18,022 nt of DNA, taken from positions 1-18,022 of the forward strand of contig CAZHWO010000017.1 of the NCBI GenBank assembly GCA_964536075.1, written 5' to 3'. Below are positions 1 to 6,464 of the stretch, one piece after another. The position numbers and the translations under genes are program-made. Origin of the DNA: JAAZHK01 sp964536075 (GTDB taxonomy: Bacteria; Bacillota_I; Bacilli_A; RF39; UBA660). The notes under the pieces were generated by a model. That model searched no databases and was not told the DNA's origin. It saw only the letters and a program-made list of their open reading frames with translations. How positions within the stretch are numbered: the first letter of the stretch is position 1; each line of letters begins with the position of its first letter.

Positions 1-26
1 GAATTTTCATCATATTTTAAAGCCAT
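1..26 (-). CDS. 5' end of a gene leaving the window (product unknown)
   Basis: An ATG at 26-24 lies downstream of a GAGGTG Shine-Dalgarno sequence and a good promoter (47-75). The reading frame runs off the left edge after eight codons (M-A-L-K-Y-D-E-N), and a ninth starts with TC. This is too short to identify. The Y-D-x-x-S/A pattern near the N-terminus also occurs in GyrB/ParE proteins, but that is a weak guess. Two further in-frame codons are not alternative starts supported by a ribosome binding site. Confidence 0.6.
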
Positions 27-46
27 ATCTTATGCACCTCATTTTA

Positions 47-75
47 ATTATACTAAATTTTGGTGATAATGCCAA
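47..75 (-). promoter_or_regulatory. Sigma-A-type promoter for the left-edge gene
   Basis: On the minus strand, TTGGCA (75-70) and TATAAT (52-47) are separated by 17 bases. The GAGGTG ribosome binding site and ATG of the left-edge gene follow within about 30 bases. It lies just past the terminator of the upstream cluster, so the edge gene is an independent transcription unit. Confidence 0.8.
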
Positions 76-100
76 GGAAAATGACATGTTTTGACATAAT

Positions 101-123
101 AAAAAGCTAATCACTAGCTTTTT
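101..123 (-). terminator. Intrinsic terminator ending the rpsU-recO cluster
   Basis: Minus-strand hairpin AAAAAGCTA / TAGCTTTTT with a 5-base loop; the T run forms part of the 3' arm. The TAG stop of the coiled-coil membrane protein gene (116-114) lies inside the hairpin, so the 5' arm is formed by its last codons. Confidence 0.85.
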
Positions 124-716
124 ACGATTGGTTTTTTATTGATATCTAATTCTCCTCTATTATGATCTGGATGTAACAGTCTTTGCCGTTGCTGGACTAA
201 TTCTTTTTTCGTTTGATTTAAATTAGTATAGTTTTGGCGTAGTTTATGATTATTTTCCTTGATTCCGGTAATGACAATATCAAGCGATTTTGTATCAGCA
301 TCTAGAGATGCTAATTGTTCGTTAATAGTCTCCATGGATTTTTTCTTGGTTTTTAAAAATTTTTGATTTTTAACCCGAAATTTTATAACGCCACCTAGAC
401 TTGAAAGACCACTAAAAATTAATAAGGCCGTCATTGCGTTAACACTTACGCCAATACAGGCGGTAGCTCCTACTAACGCTACTGTAGGTATAATCAAATA
501 AGGGACCAATTTTTTTATAAACCCCTGCCAGTAATGTAAAATAGTTTCCTTTTCTTTTAATAATAATTGTTTAGTTTCCTCATTGGTCTCTTTCTTTTTA
601 TTTAAATCAAATATTAACGAGTGGTTTGTGGCTAAAGAATTAGTATTATGTCTTATTTTCTTGTCATTATCCTGTAATAAACTATCAATTAACCTAAGTT
701 CTTGTTCTTTACTCAT
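114..716 (-). CDS. Coiled-coil protein with a central membrane hairpin, function unknown
   Basis: A 200-residue protein I do not recognise. Residues 1-65 are charged and heptad-like. Two hydrophobic segments follow (about 69-90 and 94-111), rich in small residues, and then a second charged helical region (about 115-180) ends in a polar tail. This predicts two coiled-coil arms facing the same side of the membrane, probably the cytoplasm because basic residues flank both segments. There is no signal peptide or known catalytic motif. The ATG at 716 has a strong GGGGGAT ribosome binding site and starts 14 bases after the recO stop, so it is the last gene of that operon. It could be a structural or division-associated membrane protein, but that is a guess from architecture only. 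Confidence 0.8.
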   Translation of the reverse strand: MSKEQELRLIDSLLQDNDKKIRHNTNSLATNHSLIFDLNKKKETNEETKQLLLKEKETILHYWQGFIKKLVPYLIIPTVALVGATACIGVSVNAMTALLIFSGLSSLGGVIKFRVKNQKFLKTKKKSMETINEQLASLDADTKSLDIVITGIKENNHKLRQNYTNLNQTKKELVQQRQRLLHPDHNRGELDINKKPIVKS

Positions 717-730
717 TTTATCCCCCTAAT

Positions 731-1471
731 TTAAATGATATTCAGTTTATTAATATTGTTGACAAAATTTTTACTCTTTAAATATAAACCAGCAAATTTA
801 TCGTAATAATCACTAATAAAAGTATTTAATTCTTTTTGGGTGGCATTACTCACTTCTAATTTGGAAATCCTACTAATATCAACATAATAAAACATCCGAA
901 TAAGTTTTAAACACTTATCACTAACAATATATTCGTTGGTATAACAATCTTGACAGATATAGCCTCCCGCATCACTACTAATCGTAATAATATTATTTTG
1001 GTTGCCACATAAAGTACAGCGATCAATTTCCGGTTTAATCCCTAAATGTTCTAAATATTTAATCTCAATAATATTGGTAATAACGCCCGGATCATACCCT
1101 TCATCAATTTTAATTAAGGCGGCTAATAACAAATCAAAAAGATTATCATGAACTTGATTAATAACTTGACTACTTAAATCTAACAGATAGGTAGCATAAC
1201 TAATTTTTCTAATATCTAAAATAATATTTTTAAAACTATTAAGAACATCAACACTTATTAAAGTAGATAGACCTTTTTCTTTGTAATAAAGATTAAATTG
1301 ACCATAAACTAATTGGCCTGTTACTGACCTTAATTTACTTTTAATATTTCTAGCACCTTTAGCCATAACACCGATTAAACCCAGTTCTTTGGTATAAATA
1401 TTGATTATTTTACTTGATTCACTATAATTAGTATCTTTAATAATAAGACCTTCTACTTCTATAATTTTCAT
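731..1471 (-). CDS. recO: DNA repair protein RecO
   Basis: RecO works with RecR and RecF to load RecA onto SSB-coated single-stranded DNA in recombinational repair. The 246-residue length fits the family. The N-terminal OB-fold begins M-K-I-I-E-V-E-G-L-I-I and carries the G-L-I-G-V-M-A-K-G-A-R stretch (31-41). A helical part follows, with a zinc-binding module of four cysteines, C152-x2-C155 and C173-x2-C176. The ATG at 1471 lies 4 bases after the stop of the small YqzL-like gene and its ribosome binding site is weak, so it probably depends on coupled translation. The era-yqzL-recO order matches Bacillus. Confidence 0.96.
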   Translation of the reverse strand: MKIIEVEGLIIKDTNYSESSKIINIYTKELGLIGVMAKGARNIKSKLRSVTGQLVYGQFNLYYKEKGLSTLISVDVLNSFKNIILDIRKISYATYLLDLSSQVINQVHDNLFDLLLAALIKIDEGYDPGVITNIIEIKYLEHLGIKPEIDRCTLCGNQNNIITISSDAGGYICQDCYTNEYIVSDKCLKLIRMFYYVDISRISKLEVSNATQKELNTFISDYYDKFAGLYLKSKNFVNNINKLNII

Positions 1472-1475
1472 GTTC

Positions 1476-1562
1476 TCACATCTTTTTCTTTATTTTTTTA
1501 ATTAGCAGATAGTATTGTATATGGCCGGTTTTGTTAAAAAGTCGCCAAAGTAATTGATCCAT
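1476..1562 (-). CDS. yqzL: YqzL-like microprotein, 28 residues
   Basis: A 28-codon frame between era and recO, starting at ATG 1562 behind AGAGGTGATTATA, a good ribosome binding site. The peptide begins M-D-Q-L-L-W-R-L-F-N-K-T-G-H-I-Q-Y-Y-L-L and ends in a lysine-rich tail (KKIKKKM). The pattern W-x-L-F-x-x-T-G-x-I-x-x-Y-L is what I recall of the YqzL family, whose B. subtilis gene sits in the same place between era and recO. That protein is longer, in the 40s of residues, so this copy is short. The function of YqzL is not known to me. Position, ribosome binding site and motif agree, which makes chance unlikely. Confidence 0.82.
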   Translation of the reverse strand: MDQLLWRLFNKTGHIQYYLLIKKIKKKM

Positions 1563-1610
1563 TATAATCACCTCTATTATTATTGTGATTAATTATAATC
1601 AATCTTATAC

Positions 1611-2498
1611 TTATTCTAACTCATCTAAACCCAGTTCTTTTAAATATTGTTCTTTTTCGCGCCAGTTATTTAAAGTTTTAACAAATGTCTCTAAATAAAC
1701 CTTTTTTCCTAAGTATTCTTCCATGTCTTGTCGTGCTAAAGAGCCAATCTTTTTTAACATGTCACCCTTTTTACCAATGATAATTTTCTTTAAACTATCG
1801 CGATCAACAATGATAACAACACTTATATGAACTAGCTTTTCTTCTTCAATAAAATTTTCGGTATAACAAGTAACCGCATGCGGAATTTCTTCTTTAGTTA
1901 ACATTAGCACTTTTTCACGGACTAATTCACTAATAATAAACTTAGTTGAAACATTGGTAAGCGTTTTTTCATCATAATATTGATTGTTATCAGTTAAATA
2001 TTTCTTAATGGTTTTAATAAGTTCTAAAAGATTATCTTTGGTCAAAGCTGATAAAGGAATAATCTCTTTAAAATCATAGATTTGTTGATAAGCATCAATA
2101 AGAGAAAGTAATTGATCTTTTTTAATGAGATCAATTTTATTAATAATTAAAAAAACATTGGTGATTTGTTCTTCTTTTAGTTTATTAATAATAAATAAAT
2201 CACCTTTACCCAAACCTTGACTAGCATCAACTAAAAGTAAAACAAGATCAACATCAGCAGTCATCGTATAAGCTTTTTTATTTAAAATATTGCCTAGTTT
2301 ATATTTAGGTTTATGAATACCTGGGGTGTCAACAAAAACAATCTGCGTTTCCTCATCATTATAAATACCTTGAATAATATTTCTCGTCGTTTGGACTTTA
2401 TCACTAGTAATTGCCAGTTTTTTATTGATTAAACTATTTAATAAAGTACTTTTCCCAACATTCGGACGACCAATTAAACTAACAAAACCACTTTTCAT
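1611..2498 (-). CDS. era: GTPase Era
   Basis: Era is an essential GTPase that binds the 3' end of 16S rRNA during 30S subunit maturation. I place the start at ATG 2498, giving 295 residues. It overlaps the dgkA stop as ATGA, matches the usual M-K-S-G-F-V-S start, and has GGGATGG upstream. An in-frame ATG at 2507 is possible but has no room for a ribosome binding site. Visible motifs are the P-loop G-R-P-N-V-G-K-S (10-17), the D-T-P-G Walker B region (57-60), N-K-I-D (120-123), S-A-L (150-152), and a C-terminal KH domain with I-I-I-G-K-K-G-D near residue 242. Confidence 0.97.
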   Translation of the reverse strand: MKSGFVSLIGRPNVGKSTLLNSLINKKLAITSDKVQTTRNIIQGIYNDEETQIVFVDTPGIHKPKYKLGNILNKKAYTMTADVDLVLLLVDASQGLGKGDLFIINKLKEEQITNVFLIINKIDLIKKDQLLSLIDAYQQIYDFKEIIPLSALTKDNLLELIKTIKKYLTDNNQYYDEKTLTNVSTKFIISELVREKVLMLTKEEIPHAVTCYTENFIEEEKLVHISVVIIVDRDSLKKIIIGKKGDMLKKIGSLARQDMEEYLGKKVYLETFVKTLNNWREKEQYLKELGLDELE

Positions 2499-2893
2499 TG
2501 AAACCATCCCAAAAGATTAAACACTTTGGGAAGAAAAATAGTTAATCCAACAATCGCCGTCATAATAGCTAAGATAAAAACAGCAGCACTAGCGGTATCT
2601 TTAGCAATTTTAGCTAACGGATGTATATCTGGCATAACCATATCGACAACCGCTTCAATAGCTGTATTAAGTAATTCAGCGCCCATAACAATACCAAACA
2701 TGCAAACACAAAAAAGCCATTCAGTGACACTGATATGAAAGAAAAAGCCCATAAAAATGACCAAAGCCGCCACTAAAAAATGAATTAATAAACTTTGTTC
2801 ATTTTTATAAGCATAATCTAATCCTTCCACTGAATATTTAAAACTACGAAAAAACCTTTTAATTCCAAATTCCTTTTTACCTCTTAATCCCAT
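2495..2893 (-). CDS. dgkA: Diacylglycerol/undecaprenol kinase (DgkA family)
   Basis: A small integral membrane kinase of 132 residues. In Gram-positive bacteria this family phosphorylates undecaprenol to recycle the cell-wall lipid carrier, while the proteobacterial enzyme uses diacylglycerol; the sequence does not decide between them. Three hydrophobic helices lie at about 34-52, 56-76 and 100-120. The family signature A-E-L-L-N-T-A-I-E (72-80) is present, with D84, K95, K98 and D99 after it, and E32 in the amphipathic N-terminal part. The ATG overlaps the last 17 bases of ybeY and has a GGAGG about 12 bases upstream, a long spacing. The TGA stop overlaps the era start. Confidence 0.95.
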   Translation of the reverse strand: MGLRGKKEFGIKRFFRSFKYSVEGLDYAYKNEQSLLIHFLVAALVIFMGFFFHISVTEWLFCVCMFGIVMGAELLNTAIEAVVDMVMPDIHPLAKIAKDTASAAVFILAIMTAIVGLTIFLPKVFNLLGWFQ

Positions 2894-3326
2894 ATTTATT
2901 TAATACCTCCGTTTGTTTAGCAAACATTATTTTTTCTTCTGGCTTAGTTATATGATCATAACCTAATAAATGTAAAAGTCCATGAACACTTAAAAAAATA
3001 ATTTCTCGTAGTTCACTATGACCATATTCCAAGGCTTGTCCTTGCACTTTATCAATGGATATATATATATCCCCTAATAACCTTTTTTTCGTTGGGTTAA
3101 TCATTGGATCATCTTCTAAAGCAAAAGTGATAACATCAGTAGGAGCATCAATATGGCGATACTGCTTATTAAGATCCTGAATCTTCTGATTATCCACAAT
3201 AATAACATTGAAAACGGCATTATGAATATGCTCATTCCTCAAGGTATATTTTAGCACAGATTGCATTTTTTTTAAAGACCTTTTTAAATCTTCGGGAGTG
3301 GTATTATAAAAGCCCATTTTGTTCAT
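2877..3326 (-). CDS. ybeY: Endoribonuclease YbeY (16S rRNA maturation)
   Basis: A zinc-dependent single-strand endoribonuclease needed for 16S rRNA 3'-end maturation and ribosome quality control. The 149 residues include the metal-binding signature H-G-L-L-H-L-L-G-Y-D-H, with H115, H119 and H125 as ligands, and the conserved Y-R-H-I-D-A-P-T-D-V block with R57. The ATG at 3326 shares a base with the stop of the VanZ-like gene (TAATG) and has AAGGGG 8 bases upstream, which decides the start over a second in-frame ATG three codons later. Its neighbours dgkA and era are the classical ones. Confidence 0.97.
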   Translation of the reverse strand: MNKMGFYNTTPEDLKRSLKKMQSVLKYTLRNEHIHNAVFNVIIVDNQKIQDLNKQYRHIDAPTDVITFALEDDPMINPTKKRLLGDIYISIDKVQGQALEYGHSELREIIFLSVHGLLHLLGYDHITKPEEKIMFAKQTEVLNKYGIKR

Positions 3327-3934
3327 TAAATTGTCCCCTTTACTACAATAGTTAAAATGATTAACATTACAATAATTATTGATACTGAAATAATGTTTAA
3401 AAGCATATCAACCTTTATTTTAGAAGGTAAACTATTTTTAATTTTTTGCGCTAAACGATAAATTAAGTAACCTAATATACCGCCTAAAATATTTAAGAAA
3501 AGATCATCAATATCGAAGACTCGTCCAATTAACAATTGCGTTATTTCAATAGCTAAAGAAGCAATAAAAATTAAGACTAGTGGGGACCATATTTTTTTAT
3601 ATTTAAGAAAGTAAGAGATAAAAAAACCATAGGGAATAAACATTAACATATTACCTAAAACATTTTTAAAAAATAAATTACTTCCAATCTGATAACGTAA
3701 AATCTCTTTTAAGGGGACAAAATTACTACCAGCCCAACTAACATCTTGAAAAGTGACAATTTGGAATAAACTTAGGATATATATCAAGAAAGAAAGAAGT
3801 AATAATTCTTTATATATAGATAATTCACATTTATTTTTAAATAGATAGGTAACCCGCAGGGAAACAGCAATAGCTAGGGAAATAAAAACCATCGGCCAAG
3901 TTAAATCAATTATATTAATAATGGTATTATTCAT
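3326..3934 (-). CDS. VanZ-like membrane protein
   Basis: A 202-residue integral membrane protein of the VanZ-like superfamily. Hydrophobic segments lie near 14-32, 43-61, 90-108, 117-134, 143-160 and 176-198. The family core shows as N-V-L-G-N-M-L-M-F-I-P-Y-G, then E-I-T-Q-L-L-I-G-R-V-F-D-I-D-D, then N-I-L-G-G-I-L-G-Y. VanZ itself gives low-level teicoplanin resistance; most relatives have no assigned role, so no resistance function is claimed. Translation is coupled on both sides: 8 bases of overlap with yqfD and 1 base with ybeY. It occupies the interval where phoH and pgpH lie in B. subtilis. Its own ribosome binding site is GAGGTG. Confidence 0.88.
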   Translation of the reverse strand: MNNTIINIIDLTWPMVFISLAIAVSLRVTYLFKNKCELSIYKELLLLSFLIYILSLFQIVTFQDVSWAGSNFVPLKEILRYQIGSNLFFKNVLGNMLMFIPYGFFISYFLKYKKIWSPLVLIFIASLAIEITQLLIGRVFDIDDLFLNILGGILGYLIYRLAQKIKNSLPSKIKVDMLLNIISVSIIIVMLIILTIVVKGTI

Positions 3935-5072
3935 TGTTTATCACCTCATTAATTTTTTGATAATTAGTAATATCTTCATATACTTTGAAAAAGATATCGA
4001 TTTCGACTTTGTCACTACTAACTATGGCTTTTAAAACCTTTTGAAGTAGTATTTTTTCACCAACGGTTAATTGTTTACTCATTTTAGCATAACCGATCTC
4101 TAAACCTTTATTAATGGCTTCTTCCATCGTATAAACCTCATCAATAATTAAAACTTCTTTGACATTGGTAAAAGATATCGATATCGGCAGAAAAGGATGG
4201 TTAATAGCAACTATATCAGCATATTTATTCTGTTTAAAAGGATTTATTTGGTAGTATTTATTAAAAACTTTTAAAACGAAGGTCTTTTTACTGACTCCGG
4301 TGTTTTTTTGTTCATAATATGTTAACGGCATATCAACACTCACTTGATACCAAGTTTCTGCATAAATCTTGCCTTCAGCTTTAACATTACTAACAATCTG
4401 GCCATTTTTGGTTATGCTTCCACTAATTATTATATCATCTTTTTGAACATAGTCATTAATCTTTTTAAGAATTTCACCATAGGAAGCCTCAATACTGACA
4501 ATTACACCATCTTTATCAGCCACAATATGACGAGGAGTATTATCTTTCTTTATATCATTAATAATCCTTTCTTCTACATTGATAACATATTTAGTCCCTA
4601 TATTAGTAATTTCTAACCATTCAATTCTATCCTTATATTTTTCTAAAATAGCGGTTTTAATCTTTTCTTTTGTCGGATAACTAACGCGAAAATGAAACTT
4701 ATTAATACCGCGGTTATTGACTTCGGTTAAGATTAAACTACGTAAATCTTGATCATTATGAACGACTTCAATATCAAAAACCATATTACTAAGCAGAAAT
4801 AAAAAGATAAAACCAAAAAATAAAGTAATTAGGAATACTTTATTCTGCTTAAAAATATGTTTTAATTTTACTAAACCATAATATTTAACAATGTTTATTT
4901 CATAGCTCGTTTTAATTTTCTTTATTTTTTCTAAATTATTTTTATCAACCAGAAGGAGGATATCTTCTAAGGCATAAGTAATACGAAAGATAGAAACATT
5001 ATGCAATAGTAAGTAATTTAAGAATCTTTTAGTATCTTTACCAGTAATTTTTAATTCATATAGATTACGCAT
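3927..5072 (-). CDS. yqfD: Sporulation protein YqfD
   Basis: A 381-residue member of the YqfD family, which in B. subtilis is expressed in the mother cell under sigma-E; its biochemical role is not established. A cytoplasmic N-terminal part of about 75 residues precedes one strong membrane segment (about 79-98, V-F-L-I-T-L-F-F-G-F), then a large extracytoplasmic beta-rich domain with I-E-W-L-E-I-T-N-I-G-T-K-Y-V and V-E-E-R. Length and layout match the family. The ATG at 5072 has GGGTGAGG overlapping the end of yqfC. The yqfC-yqfD pairing strengthens both calls. It ends inside the VanZ-like gene. Confidence 0.92.
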   Translation of the reverse strand: MRNLYELKITGKDTKRFLNYLLLHNVSIFRITYALEDILLLVDKNNLEKIKKIKTSYEINIVKYYGLVKLKHIFKQNKVFLITLFFGFIFLFLLSNMVFDIEVVHNDQDLRSLILTEVNNRGINKFHFRVSYPTKEKIKTAILEKYKDRIEWLEITNIGTKYVINVEERIINDIKKDNTPRHIVADKDGVIVSIEASYGEILKKINDYVQKDDIIISGSITKNGQIVSNVKAEGKIYAETWYQVSVDMPLTYYEQKNTGVSKKTFVLKVFNKYYQINPFKQNKYADIVAINHPFLPISISFTNVKEVLIIDEVYTMEEAINKGLEIGYAKMSKQLTVGEKILLQKVLKAIVSSDKVEIDIFFKVYEDITNYQKINEVINNE

Positions 5073-5076
5073 AGCC

Positions 5077-5310
5077 TCACCCTAATTCTACTTTTTTAAC
5101 ATCACCAGTGATTAATATTTCTTTATCAAGTAAACACGATACCACTAAATTATTACCGGTAATAACAATAAGGCGTTGGTTATCAGTAACAGAAATACGT
5201 GTTTCTTCTAAGGTAACTATATTAGTAAAATTAGCAATATAAATACTATTTCTTAAAATTTCCATTTTAAAAACACTATCTCTTATATAATCAGCTATTT
5301 TATCCAACAT
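5077..5310 (-). CDS. yqfC: YabP/YqfC-family sporulation protein
   Basis: A 77-residue protein directly upstream of yqfD. After a short helical start, it shows the beta-strand pattern of the YabP/YqfC family: R-I-S-V-T-D-N-Q-R-L-I-V-I-T-G-N-N-L, and then I-L-I-T-G-D-V-K-K-V-E-L at the end. In B. subtilis YqfC is a sigma-E-dependent sporulation protein of unknown mechanism; this copy is somewhat shorter. The start at 5310 is preceded by CAGGTGATTTT. The TGA stop is 4 bases from the yqfD start. Sequence similarity alone is modest; the tandem with yqfD makes the call firm. Confidence 0.88.
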   Translation of the reverse strand: MLDKIADYIRDSVFKMEILRNSIYIANFTNIVTLEETRISVTDNQRLIVITGNNLVVSCLLDKEILITGDVKKVELG

Positions 5311-5325
5311 AAAATCACCTGATAT

Positions 5326-5352
5326 ATAATATGAAAAAAAGAACTTAAATAT
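5326..5352 (-). promoter_or_regulatory. Possible sigma-E-like promoter ahead of yqfC
   Basis: On the minus strand ATATT (5352-5348) and CATATTAT (5333-5326) are 14 bases apart. This resembles the Bacillus sigma-E pattern (ATATT, 13-15 bases, CATAcaaT-like), the factor expected to drive yqfC-yqfD. It overlaps the yqeY terminator, whose T tract fills the spacer, and in AT-rich DNA the match could be accidental. No sigma-A promoter is visible in this gap. Confidence 0.3.
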
Positions 5353-5365
5353 TTAGTTTAAGTTC
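5334..5365 (-). terminator. Intrinsic terminator after yqeY
   Basis: Minus-strand stem GAACTTAAA / TTTAAGTTC (9 pairs, 7-base loop) followed by seven T. The yqeY TAA stop (5355-5353) lies within the hairpin, so the coding end forms the 5' arm. Confidence 0.9.
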
Positions 5366-5802
5366 ATTAATTTCTCTTTAATTTTAGCATTAACAAAAGC
5401 CATATCACATTTGCCTTTAACTAAAGGAGTAACTTCTTTCATAACTTTTCCCATATCAGCATTACCAACTGGTTTTACTTCCAAGAAAACTTGATCAACT
5501 ATAGCTATTATTTCCTCTTCGGTTAATTGAGGTGGTAAATAAGCTTTTAAAATAGCAATTTCTCTTTGAACAGGATCAATTAAGTCTATCCGATGGGCTT
5601 TTTCAAATTCACTAAGTGAATCTAGACGTAGTTTTATTTGTTTATTAAGTGCTTGAATAACCATGTCATCATCTATAGCTTGTTTTTTATTAATGCTTTC
5701 TAATTGGATAGCTCCTTTAGTCATACGAATAACAGCTAAGCGTTCTTTCTCATGGTTTTTTAAAGCTTCGACCATATCTTGATTTAATTTATCAAATAAC
5801 AT
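5353..5802 (-). CDS. yqeY: GatB/YqeY domain protein
   Basis: A 149-residue, largely helical protein of the stand-alone YqeY family, related to the tail domain of the GatB amidotransferase subunit that contacts tRNA. Diagnostic stretches are R-M-T-K-G-A-I-Q, then E-I-A-I-L-K-A-Y-L-P-P-Q-L-T-E-E-E, and near the C-terminus A-D-M-G-K-V-M-K-E-V-T-P-L-V-K-G-K. Its exact role is unproven. The ATG at 5802 follows AAGGAGA. It is cotranscribed with rpsU, the usual pairing, across a short attenuator-like hairpin, and ends in a strong terminator. Confidence 0.94.
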   Translation of the reverse strand: MLFDKLNQDMVEALKNHEKERLAVIRMTKGAIQLESINKKQAIDDDMVIQALNKQIKLRLDSLSEFEKAHRIDLIDPVQREIAILKAYLPPQLTEEEIIAIVDQVFLEVKPVGNADMGKVMKEVTPLVKGKCDMAFVNAKIKEKLMNLN

Positions 5803-5825
5803 ATCTTTTCTCCTTATATTAAGAA

Positions 5826-5842
5826 AGAGACTTTTAGTCTCT
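5826..5842 (-). terminator. Hairpin between rpsU and yqeY, partial terminator or processing site
   Basis: Minus-strand stem AGAGACT / AGTCTCT with a 3-base loop, followed by TTTCTTAATA, a broken T tract. The rpsU TAG stop (5836-5834) falls at the loop. The weak T tract suggests partial read-through into yqeY, which would let S21 be made in excess over YqeY. Confidence 0.6.
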
Positions 5843-6028
5843 ACTTATGCGATCTCTTTTACGGGCATTTTTAATGCCTTCTTTTTTGGCATTACGGCGT
5901 CTTACCCCTGGTTTGTCGTAACATTCTCTCTTTTTACATTCAGAAGGGATTCCGTCTCTTGCAACTTTTTGTTTGAATTTTTTTAAAGCGCCATCCAAAT
6001 TACCATTTCTTACGGCAACGTTCGTCAT
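5834..6028 (-). CDS. rpsU: 30S ribosomal protein S21
   Basis: A 64-residue basic protein of the small subunit, located near the 3' end of 16S rRNA, where it helps initiation. It shows the S21 layout: a V-A-V-R-N-G-N-L-D-G-A-L-K-K-F-K start, the conserved K-K-R-E-C-Y-D-K-P block, then a lysine/arginine-rich helical tail. The ATG at 6028 follows GGAGGGATAAA. It is the first gene of the long cluster down to recO and has its own promoter. Confidence 0.97.
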   Translation of the reverse strand: MTNVAVRNGNLDGALKKFKQKVARDGIPSECKKRECYDKPGVRRRNAKKEGIKNARKRDRISRD

Positions 6029-6056
6029 TTTATCCCTCCTTTCTTATCCATTAAGC

Positions 6057-6086
6057 ATTATAACACAAAAAATATTATTTTGACAA
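6057..6086 (-). promoter_or_regulatory. Promoter for rpsU-yqeY
   Basis: Minus strand TTGTCA (6086-6081), an 18-base spacer ending in TGT, and TATAAT (6062-6057): an extended -10 promoter. The -35 lies only 7 bases past the stop of the upstream 107-residue gene, and no terminator hairpin separates them. Confidence 0.8.
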
Positions 6087-6093
6087 GATTTTT

Positions 6094-6417
6094 TTATTCA
6101 TTATTACCTTGAATTTTTTTCAAATAAGCATAACCTTTAGCTTCATACCCATCAATTATGGTACAAGCATCCATTAAATCTATATCACTATCAGGAACAT
6201 TAGCAAAAATTTTAACTCTTTCTTCAGAAATAATTGTTAATACTTTAGCTTTTGTTCCTTCAATATTATTAGGATTACCAAGGTTTTTTAGCAATGATTT
6301 TTTATTCTTTATAGAGATTTTATCGATTAAAGTTCTTTCATCGTTAGATAAAGGGACTCCGATTAAGCCTTTGATAATTAATCTTTCAGCATTTATTAAG
6401 TTATTTTTATTTGCCAT
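6094..6417 (-). CDS. Hypothetical protein, 107 residues
   Basis: I do not recognise this protein. It is a soluble, mainly helical, acidic-to-neutral sequence with no signal peptide, membrane segment or cysteine pair. An N-terminal helical part (N-A-E-R-L-I-I-K-G-L-I-G) is followed by a lysine-rich middle and a C-terminal part with D-S-D-I-D-L-M-D-A-C-T-I-I-D-G-Y-E. The ATG at 6417 has AAGGAAAA upstream. It lies 47 bases after the 239-residue orphan gene, in the same direction with no terminator between, so the two probably form one transcript between topA and rpsU. The reading frame is intact and the ribosome binding site good; the function is open. Confidence 0.75.
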   Translation of the reverse strand: MANKNNLINAERLIIKGLIGVPLSNDERTLIDKISIKNKKSLLKNLGNPNNIEGTKAKVLTIISEERVKIFANVPDSDIDLMDACTIIDGYEAKGYAYLKKIQGNNE

Positions 6418-6464
6418 TGTTTTTTCCTTCTTTCTTATTTATAGATTCTTTATGGTGACTATTA

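Noticed and set aside
1586..1601. Short inverted repeat TGATTA/TAATCA between era and yqzL
   Set aside because: Six A-T-rich pairs with no T tract; likely chance.
2499..2507. ATG at 2507 as the era start
   Set aside because: GGG directly abuts it, leaving no usable spacing; the next ATG overlaps the dgkA stop as ATGA and matches the family N-terminus.
2526..2738. Plus-strand open frame opposite dgkA
   Set aside because: Antisense shadow of an identified membrane protein gene; no promoter or ribosome binding site.
4344..4616. Plus-strand open frame opposite yqfD
   Set aside because: Antisense shadow of an identified gene in AT-rich DNA.
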